From contig CAJMOS010000098.1 in NCBI GenBank assembly GCA_905215015.1, positions 1 to 11,253 on the forward strand: DNA of 11,253 bases, read 5' to 3'. The position numbers and the translations under genes are program-made. The notes below the pieces were generated by a model that had not been told where the DNA came from, did not search any database, and saw nothing but the letters and a program-made list of their open reading frames with translations. The stretch's first letter is position 1, and each line of letters opens with the position of its first letter. This stretch comes from an uncultured bacterium (GTDB lineage: Bacteria; Spirochaetota; Spirochaetia; Sphaerochaetales; Sphaerochaetaceae). Below, in pieces: positions 6,216-11,253 of the stretch.

Positions 6216-7849
6216 ATCTCGATATCGTACGTATAGCCTTGCGCGGCAAGGAATTTCTGCCGGTTCTGCGAGAAATCCTCCTCGCTGGTGTAGCGGGAGA
6301 CCAACGTGTAGAAATGGCTGCTCTGGCGTTTGGGCCTGAGGATGCGGCCCAGCCGCTGCGCTTCCTCGCTGCGGCTTCCGAAGGTGCCGGAGACCTGGAT
6401 GGCCACCGAGGCGTCGGGAAGGTCGATGGCGAAGTTGGCCACCTTGCTGACGATCAGTACATGGAGCGTCCCGCTGCGGAACTGCTGGTACAGCTCTTCC
6501 CGTCTCGCGTTGGGGGTACGGCCGGTGATGATGGGAAAACCGGTAAGCCTGCTGATCTCCTCAAGCTGGTCGAGATACTGGCCGATGACCAGGATGTAGT
6601 CCCCCTCGTGCTGGGCGATCAGTTGCCGGACCACCTCGTACTTGGCGGGGTTCTCGCTGGCGATACGGTACTTCTCGCGCTTGTCGGCGACCGCGTAGGG
6701 CACCTCCTGGTCCACGGGGAGGGAGATGCGGATCTCGTGGCAGTAGGCCTGCGCGATGAAGCCTCCGGAGGCCAGCACGTCCCAGGGCGCGTCGTAACGC
6801 TTCGGCCCGACAAGGCTGAAGACCTCCTCCTGCCTTCCATCCTCGCGTACCAGGGTGGCCGTCAGGCCGACCCGGTGGACCGCCTGCAACGCCGCCGTGA
6901 CCTTGAAGACCGGAGCGGGGAGCATATGCACCTCGTCGTAGATCACCAGCCCCCAGTTTCCCGAGGCGAGCAGGTCCAGGTGGGTGAATGGGTCGCCACG
7001 CTCTGCCCGCCAGGTGAGGACCTGGTAGGTGGAAACGGTCACCGGCTTGATTTCTTTCTTTTCCCCGGTATACTCGCCTACCAGCGCGGGGTCGATTTCC
7101 ATCTTCTCCGAAATCTCCCGCATCCATTGGTGGACCGCCGCGATATTGGTGGTCAGGACAAGGGTCCGGGTCTTCAGGCTCGCCATGATCTGCATGCCGA
7201 CGATGGTCTTGCCGCTGCCGCAGGGCAGGACGAGCACGCCAAAGCCGCTTCCGCTTCTGCCGTCGCCCAGCAGGGCGCGGCTCGCCTCGACCTGGTAGGG
7301 ACGCAGGTGGAACGTGTCGCTCTCTTTGATTGCCATCTCCACCGGTTCGCCCGTGAGCAAGGGTATCCGGTCGTCGACTGGATACCCCAGCTTGGTCATC
7401 TGCAGCTTGATTTCTCCCCGGTTGTACTTCTCCAGCAGGAAGGACCCGTCTTCCTGCGGGGTAAGGATCCGCATGGTCTCGCGGTGGTGGAGGAGCGCCG
7501 CCTTGATGACCGGGTCGGTGACGGTAAGGCGGATGGCGCCATCCGCCTCGGTCAGGAAAGCCTTGCCCCACCGGCCGGCGATGTCGTTGATGGTGAAGGA
7601 GACCGAGTCGGGGATCGGGAAGCGGGACCACGTCTCCAACGTATCCAGGATCTCCCTGGCGCCCATGCCCATGCTGACTGCGTTCCACAGGCTGATGGCG
7701 TCAATCCGGTAGGTGTGCACGTGCTCGGGGCTCTTGACCAGCGTGGCGAAGCGGATCAGGTCGGCGCGGCACTTCTCCGCGTCGGGATGGTGGACGTCCA
7801 GAAGGAGCGTGCGGTCGCTCTGGACGATCAGCGGGCCCTGGGTATTCAT
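6200..7849 (-). CDS. Bacterial XPB/Rad25-type superfamily 2 DNA helicase
   Basis: A 549-residue 3'-5' DNA helicase/translocase of the XPB family, predicted to open DNA during repair. Residues 1 to about 175 carry an N-terminal XPB/Ssl2-type region. The helicase core then shows the Q-motif-like LRPYQ (182-186), Walker A PCGSGKT (209-215), motif II DEVH (305-308), motif III LTAT (329-332), the XPB-diagnostic RED motif (Arg 335-Glu-Asp 337), a thumb-like charged stretch (about 380-400), motif V around SKVANFAIDLPDA (468-480), and motif VI QRLGRILRP (498-506). All catalytic residues are intact. Its ATG overlaps the aroC stop as ATGA (7846-7849), and its own TGA overlaps the GTG candidate start of the partner gene, so all three are probably translationally coupled. 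XPB-like helicases are scattered in bacteria (actinobacteria, spirochaetes); their in vivo role is not well settled. Confidence 0.93.
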   Translation of the reverse strand: MNTQGPLIVQSDRTLLLDVHHPDAEKCRADLIRFATLVKSPEHVHTYRIDAISLWNAVSMGMGAREILDTLETWSRFPIPDSVSFTINDIAGRWGKAFLTEADGAIRLTVTDPVIKAALLHHRETMRILTPQEDGSFLLEKYNRGEIKLQMTKLGYPVDDRIPLLTGEPVEMAIKESDTFHLRPYQVEASRALLGDGRSGSGFGVLVLPCGSGKTIVGMQIMASLKTRTLVLTTNIAAVHQWMREISEKMEIDPALVGEYTGEKKEIKPVTVSTYQVLTWRAERGDPFTHLDLLASGNWGLVIYDEVHMLPAPVFKVTAALQAVHRVGLTATLVREDGRQEEVFSLVGPKRYDAPWDVLASGGFIAQAYCHEIRISLPVDQEVPYAVADKREKYRIASENPAKYEVVRQLIAQHEGDYILVIGQYLDQLEEISRLTGFPIITGRTPNARREELYQQFRSGTLHVLIVSKVANFAIDLPDASVAIQVSGTFGSRSEEAQRLGRILRPKRQSSHFYTLVSRYTSEEDFSQNRQKFLAAQGYTYDIEIWGSS

Positions 7850-8901
7850 GCCCGCCTTCCAAACTGGGCGTAGTAGGCGTCCAGCACCGTGACTGCCGCC
7901 ATCGCCTCGACCACCACCACCGCCCGGGGGCAGACGCAGGGGTCGTGGCGTCCCTTGACCACCAGCGTGGTCTCTTTCCCGTCCTGGGTGACGGTCCTCT
8001 GCTGCCGGCTGATCGACGGGGTAGGCTTGAAGGCGACGCGGAAGACGATGTCGCTGCCGGTGGAAATGCCGCCAAGGATACCGCCGGCATGGTTGCTCAG
8101 GAAGCCGCCGGCGTCCATGGCGTCGTTGTCCTGGCTGCCGTAGAGTCCTGCCGCGGCGAACCCTTCGCCGAACTCGACCCCCCGCGTGGCGTTGATCGAC
8201 AGCATCGCCTGGCCGAGCTTCGCCTCAAGCTTGTCGAACTGCGGGTCTCCAAGCCCGGCGGGACAGCCATGGACGACACATTCGACCACGCCCCCGACCG
8301 AGTCGCCCATGCATCGAGCCTGCTCGATCACGGCCTGCATCTTCCCTGCCGCCTCAGGGTCGGGGCAGGCAAGCAGGTTCTCCCGGGCGATGCCCCAGTC
8401 CCGTACAGCCGCCTTCACCGGTCCCACCTGGACGGTGCCGGCCTTGATGGTGATGCCGCGCTTTGCGAGCAACTGCCGCGCCAATGCGCCGGCAGCCACC
8501 CTGGCGGCCGTCTCGCGGGCCGAGGCGCGCCCGCCTCCGCGCCAGTCGCGGATCCCGTATTTCATCTGGTAGGTATAGTCGGCGTGTCCTGGGCGGTAGA
8601 GTCCTTTCAGCTCGTCATAGGCGCTGGAGATCTGGTTGGTGTTCCCGATCAGCATGCAGATCGGAGTCCCTGTGGTCTTGCCTTGGAAGACCCCGCTCTG
8701 GATCTGGACCTGGTCGGCCTCGTCGCGGGGGGTGCCGAGCTTGTTGCCGCCCGGTCGCCTGCGGTCCATGTCGGCCTGCAACGCCTCCAGGTCGATGGGA
8801 AAGCCTGGTTCCACCCCGTCGATGACGACTCCGATCGCGGCGCCATGGGATTCCCCGAAGGTGGTGATGGAAAACTCAGTGCCGAATGTGTTGTGCCCCA
8901 T
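7846..8901 (-). CDS. aroC: Chorismate synthase
   Basis: Catalyses the last shikimate-pathway step, conversion of 5-enolpyruvylshikimate-3-phosphate to chorismate, using reduced FMN. The 351-residue length is normal for the family. Visible signatures are FGESHG (15-20, active-site His 19), MDRRRPG (45-51), RPGHADYT (103-110, His 106), the FMN-site block DWRGGGRASARETAARVAAG (119-138), and, further on, SNHAGGILGGISTG. No insertion or missing motif is seen. The start overlaps the aroK reading frame by 26 nt, and AGGGGG lies about 5 nt before the ATG. The 3' end overlaps the helicase start as ATGA. Confidence 0.97.
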   Translation of the reverse strand: MGHNTFGTEFSITTFGESHGAAIGVVIDGVEPGFPIDLEALQADMDRRRPGGNKLGTPRDEADQVQIQSGVFQGKTTGTPICMLIGNTNQISSAYDELKGLYRPGHADYTYQMKYGIRDWRGGGRASARETAARVAAGALARQLLAKRGITIKAGTVQVGPVKAAVRDWGIARENLLACPDPEAAGKMQAVIEQARCMGDSVGGVVECVVHGCPAGLGDPQFDKLEAKLGQAMLSINATRGVEFGEGFAAAGLYGSQDNDAMDAGGFLSNHAGGILGGISTGSDIVFRVAFKPTPSISRQQRTVTQDGKETTLVVKGRHDPCVCPRAVVVVEAMAAVTVLDAYYAQFGRRA

Positions 8902-9433
8902 GGCTAGCCCCCTGCAGTATCCTTTCCAGATACCGGACCGAGTCTTCTACGTCCGGTGTATCAGGTAAGTGTACCACAAGGGAGCAAAGCTTGCCATAGA
9001 GTTCGTCCCGACGAAGGTAGAGGGTATGGAAGCTTTCCCGTGGGCGGGCAGCGTCGAGGAACGGCGGGATTCCGTCACGGACGACCCTGCCGTAGAGTAC
9101 CTCTTCGGGCACCGAAAGGTAGACGGTCAGCCCCTTCTGGCTGATGGTCTCCATCAACGGAGCGTTGTCGCATGCCCCGCCGCCCATGCTGACGATGGTC
9201 TGCGGGTGAGGGGAGGAGACGAAATTCCCGATTGCCTCGACCTCCTTGCGCTGGAATGCCCCCACGCCCTCGCGGCGGTAGAAGGACCGTACCGTATCCC
9301 CCTGGGGAAGCAGCGCCCTGACCAGGTTGTCGGCGTCCCGCCACGAGAGGCCGATGCGTCTGGAGACCAGCCGCCCCAGGGTGCTCTTGCCCGAGTGCTT
9401 GATGCCGCAAAGGAAAATATCCGTATGTACCAT
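8876..9433 (-). CDS. aroK: Shikimate kinase (divergent)
   Basis: Phosphorylates shikimate at the 3-hydroxyl with ATP. 185 residues, slightly longer than the usual ~170. Seen: P-loop GIKHSGKS (10-17), the DxD motif DAD (33-35) that binds magnesium and shikimate, GGGA (84-87) for shikimate binding, a lid-like region around 115-135, and Arg 141 in the LRRDELY segment matching the conserved C-terminal Arg. One key position differs. The shikimate-contacting Arg normally in F-R-x-x-E is Gln 61 here (AFQRKE), with Arg 62 next to it. Together with the pathway context (aroC follows with a 26-nt overlap) shikimate kinase remains by far the best call, but the substrate site is unusual. The start ATG at 9433 follows the previous stop by only 3 nt and has no strong Shine-Dalgarno sequence, suggesting reinitiation. 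Confidence 0.88.
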   Translation of the reverse strand: MVHTDIFLCGIKHSGKSTLGRLVSRRIGLSWRDADNLVRALLPQGDTVRSFYRREGVGAFQRKEVEAIGNFVSSPHPQTIVSMGGGACDNAPLMETISQKGLTVYLSVPEEVLYGRVVRDGIPPFLDAARPRESFHTLYLRRDELYGKLCSLVVHLPDTPDVEDSVRYLERILQGASHGAQHIRH

Positions 9434-9436
9434 ACT

Positions 9437-9895
9437 TCAGAACTGGTCGAACAAATCGGTCCATTCCGGCGTGTAGATGTCACGACGGAACTCTTTCGCT
9501 GATCCCTGGGCGAGCACTTTCAGCTTCCGCAGGTGGCGCTGGCGGGCGATTGCCTGGCTCTTGAGCAGGAACTGGCTCTCGGTCAGGTCCTTCCGCACCC
9601 TCAGCCGGTAGTTGGAGGCGTGGGTCGTCTTCTTCAGCGCATAATGGAAAATGACGATGATGGCGTACCAGAGGATGGAAATGAGCGTGTTGACCAACCC
9701 CCCGGCATACAGGGAGACGCCCGCCAGGCGGGAGTCCGCGTACATGACCGAGCCGTTCTGCAGGAACAAAAGGAACGAGAGAAGGAACGGCATGATCCAG
9801 TATTTGCCTTCCCGGGAAAGAAGAAACCTGAGACAGGCCGCCATCGCCACGAAATTCAGCAACAGGCAGAACAGTGGCAGGATATATTGTTCCAT
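9437..9895 (-). CDS. Small membrane protein of unknown function with basic tail
   Basis: Not recognised. The protein (152 residues from ATG 9895, or 156 from ATG 9907) has three hydrophobic segments: about residues 4-25 (YILPLFCLLLNFVAMAACLR), 34-50 (IMPFLLSFLLFLQNG) and 60-84 (LVNTLISILWYAIIVIFHYA). A strongly basic, probably cytoplasmic tail of about 65 residues follows (many Lys/Arg, e.g. RQRHLRKLK). No signal-peptide cleavage site or known motif is visible. It is the first gene of the operon leading to aroK, separated from it by 3 nt. I prefer ATG 9895 because the predicted transcription start is near 9904, which lies downstream of the ATG at 9907. Neither start has a Shine-Dalgarno sequence. 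Confidence 0.7.
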   Translation of the reverse strand: MEQYILPLFCLLLNFVAMAACLRFLLSREGKYWIMPFLLSFLLFLQNGSVMYADSRLAGVSLYAGGLVNTLISILWYAIIVIFHYALKKTTHASNYRLRVRKDLTESQFLLKSQAIARQRHLRKLKVLAQGSAKEFRRDIYTPEWTDLFDQF

Positions 9896-9939
9896 AGTTG
9901 TGCTCATGGTATCATACGGACATGCGGCTATGCAATGAA
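9887..9939. promoter_or_regulatory. Predicted symmetric divergent promoter sharing one -10 element
   Basis: GTATCATAC (9909-9917) is a perfect odd palindrome. Read on the plus strand it gives an extended -10, TGgTATCAT (9907-9915), with TTGTTC (9887-9892) 17 nt upstream. The expected start is base 9922, exactly the A of the dgt ATG. Read on the minus strand it gives TATGAT (9916-9911), with TTCATT (9939-9934) 17 nt upstream and an expected start near 9904, 9 nt before the ATG at 9895. Both -10 hexamers match the consensus in 5 of 6 positions; the -35 boxes are weak. Predicted by eye only. Confidence 0.5.
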
Positions 9940-11070
9940 ATACCCGATTCCGAGCTGAAAAAGCGGCAGCATCCGCGCCAGAACGACGTGCGCGGGGACT
10001 ACTATCGAGACACGACGGCGATCATCCATAGTTCGCCATTCCGGCGGCTGAAACACAAGACGCAGGTCTTCTTCGCCCCGAGCAACGACCATATCTGCAC
10101 CCGCATGGAGCACTGCCTGCATGTCGCCTCGATCGCCAGCACCATCTGCCGCGGGCTGGGGCTGGACACCGAGCTGGCATGGGCCATCGGCATGGGTCAC
10201 GACCTGGGACACACCCCCTTCGGGCACACCGGCGAGAAGATCATCAGCAGCCTGCTGGTCGAGCGGGGGTTCGCCCCGTTCCAGCACGAGGTCAACAGCC
10301 TCAGGGTGGTCGATTTCCTTTCCAACGAGGGGAAGGGGCTCAACCTGACCTATGCGGTTCGCGACGGCATCGTCAGCCACTGCGGGGAGACGATGCTCAA
10401 GACAATCCGGCCCGATTTCACCGTCAAGGACCTTTCCCGGATTACCAGCCGCAACGGGCTGATTCCCTCCACTTGGGAGGCGACGGTGGTCCGTTTCTCC
10501 GACTCGATCGCCTATCTCGGACGCGATTTCGAGGACGCTTCCCGGCTTGGCATCGTCACCGCCGGCGAGCTTCCCGATATCGTCCGGCTGAAGCTGGGCA
10601 CCACCAACAGCCAGATCATCGACTGCCTGGTGGAGGACGTGATCGCCCACTCCGGCCCGGAGGGCATCTCCTTCAGCGACGAGATATTCCCGGCGGTGGA
10701 GGCGTTGGTCCAGTGCAACTACCAGAAGATCTACCGGTCGCGGATGCTGGTGGGCTACGAGCGGTATTTCTCCCGCCTGATCCGGCTGATCGTCCAATAC
10801 CTGGAGGAGCTGTTCAAGGAAAACGGCTTCGAGCAGGCCGGCTATCTGGAAGAGCGGAACATGCTTGCCGTCGCCTTCTGGCGCCACATCACCAAGATGC
10901 GCCAGGCGTACCTGGAGCACGGCGGCTCCTTCGACCTGATGGTGATGGACTACGTCGCCGGCATGAGCGACAACTTCTGCCTGGACTGCGCGGACGAGAT
11001 CCTCAAGCCGCTGCACCTGAACGAGGAGAGCGAGGAGGCCCTCCTGGGCAAGTGGTTCGATGCCCGCTGA
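9922..11070 (+). CDS. dgt: dGTPase-like HD-domain deoxynucleoside triphosphate triphosphohydrolase
   Basis: Predicted to cleave dNTPs to deoxynucleosides and tripolyphosphate, adjusting dNTP pools. 382 residues from ATG 9922. An N-terminal block, SSPFRRLKHKTQVF (37-50), is typical of the dGTPase family. The HD metal site is built from RMEH (His 64), GHD (His 93-Asp 94), the following LGHTPFGH (95-102) and Asp 194 in RFSDSIAYLGRD. QHEVNSLR (121-128) is also a family motif. An in-frame TTG at 9898 would add eight residues but is preceded by no signal. The ATG at 9922 coincides with the predicted transcription start, implying a leaderless mRNA. It is divergent from the aroK-aroC-helicase operon, with 26 nt between the preferred starts. 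The true nucleotide preference cannot be read from sequence. Confidence 0.93.
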   Translation: MRLCNEIPDSELKKRQHPRQNDVRGDYYRDTTAIIHSSPFRRLKHKTQVFFAPSNDHICTRMEHCLHVASIASTICRGLGLDTELAWAIGMGHDLGHTPFGHTGEKIISSLLVERGFAPFQHEVNSLRVVDFLSNEGKGLNLTYAVRDGIVSHCGETMLKTIRPDFTVKDLSRITSRNGLIPSTWEATVVRFSDSIAYLGRDFEDASRLGIVTAGELPDIVRLKLGTTNSQIIDCLVEDVIAHSGPEGISFSDEIFPAVEALVQCNYQKIYRSRMLVGYERYFSRLIRLIVQYLEELFKENGFEQAGYLEERNMLAVAFWRHITKMRQAYLEHGGSFDLMVMDYVAGMSDNFCLDCADEILKPLHLNEESEEALLGKWFDAR

Positions 11071-11103
11071 GGCACTAGCACATACGACATGAAACACAAA
11101 CCG

Positions 11104-11136
11104 GCGCAGCCCCGTCCCGTGGGGGCAGGCCTGCGC
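11104..11136 (-). terminator. Possible intrinsic terminator between dgt and the convergent partial gene
   Basis: GCGCAG (11104-11109) pairs with CTGCGC (11131-11136), and the inner CCCC (11110-11113) can pair with GGGG (11122-11125), giving a GC-rich hairpin. On the minus strand the hairpin is followed by a moderately T-rich run (GGTTTGTGTTTC), so it fits best as a terminator of the minus-strand gene ending at 11144. On the plus strand no T-tract follows, so it is a weaker candidate for ending dgt. Confidence 0.4.
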
Positions 11137-11143
11137 GTTGCCG

Positions 11144-11253
11144 TCAGCCGGCCAGGCTTTCCGCCTTCTTTTCCAGCTTGATTTCGTGGATCCAGCCTTC
11201 CGGCGCCTGGATGCGGCCCATCTGGATGCCGGTCAGGGTGTCGTAGAGCCTGG
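11144..11253 (-). CDS. C-terminal end of an unidentified protein (partial)
   Basis: The minus-strand frame is open from the window edge to a TGA at 11144-11146. It gives about 36 codons and reads RLYDTLTGIQMGR, then IQAPEGWIHEIKLEKKAE and SLAG. Codon use matches the neighbours, and the frame ends just before a plausible terminator hairpin, so it is likely to be a real gene's 3' end. I do not recognise the family from so short a piece. It converges on dgt, with 73 nt between the two stop codons. Confidence 0.6.
   Translation of the reverse strand, partial: RLYDTLTGIQMGRIQAPEGWIHEIKLEKKAESLAG

Noticed and set aside
5990..7873. A 627-codon plus-strand open frame, longer than the helicase gene itself
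   Set aside because: It lies opposite the XPB helicase and the partner gene. Length alone is not evidence at this GC content, and no motif or ribosome-binding site supports it.
9928..11097. A 389-codon minus-strand open frame opposite dgt
   Set aside because: It is an antisense shadow; the plus-strand product carries the full HD-domain motif set.
11125..11134. Perfect 10-bp palindrome GCAGGCCTGC
   Set aside because: It sits within the larger GC-rich hairpin and is easily expected by chance in such sequence; no separate function is inferred.

Overview
The window is a GC-rich (roughly 60 %) bacterial chromosomal segment, densely packed with housekeeping genes. The rpsB N-terminus, a bacterial XPB-type helicase and a fused AroD-AroE enzyme together suggest a spirochaete, perhaps close to Sphaerochaeta or Treponema. 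This is an inference from recalled family resemblance and no search was run. There are no tRNA, rRNA, CRISPR or complete insertion-sequence features.

Layout. (1) At the left edge (1-226) the first 46-52 codons of rpsB, on the minus strand, run into a foreign, more AT-rich stretch. That stretch can be read on the plus strand as a short piece resembling a mobile-element helicase/methylase protein. This is either a real break or a contig-end chimera. (2) At 246-2811, on the minus strand, lie an ABC-F ATPase gene and an overlapping maf gene. rpsB follows 43 nt after maf, giving the order abc-F, maf, rpsB. The ABC-F gene has its own promoter, decorated with 11-bp direct repeats. (3) At 3072-4553, on the plus strand, lies a bifunctional 3-dehydroquinate dehydratase/shikimate dehydrogenase. 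It converges on the next operon with only 6 bp between stop codons. (4) At 9895-4560, on the minus strand, is a tight five-gene run: small membrane protein, aroK, aroC, XPB helicase, helicase-associated partner. The genes are separated by 3 nt or overlap, including ATGA and GTGA couplings. (5) At 9922-11070, on the plus strand, lies a dGTPase-like HD phosphohydrolase gene, divergent from the operon. The divergent pair appears to share one symmetric -10 element, and the dgt transcript looks leaderless. (6) At the right edge is a hairpin followed by the C-terminal 36 codons of an unrecognised minus-strand gene.

Together the genes supply four of the seven shikimate-pathway activities (AroD, AroE, AroK, AroC); aroB, aroA and the DAHP synthase gene are not here. 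The aroK-aroC genes are translationally linked to a putative DNA-repair helicase pair. Most of the window is ordinary. The points that deserve a second look are the XPB/partner pair, the shared promoter, the altered AroK substrate-site residue and the left-edge junction.
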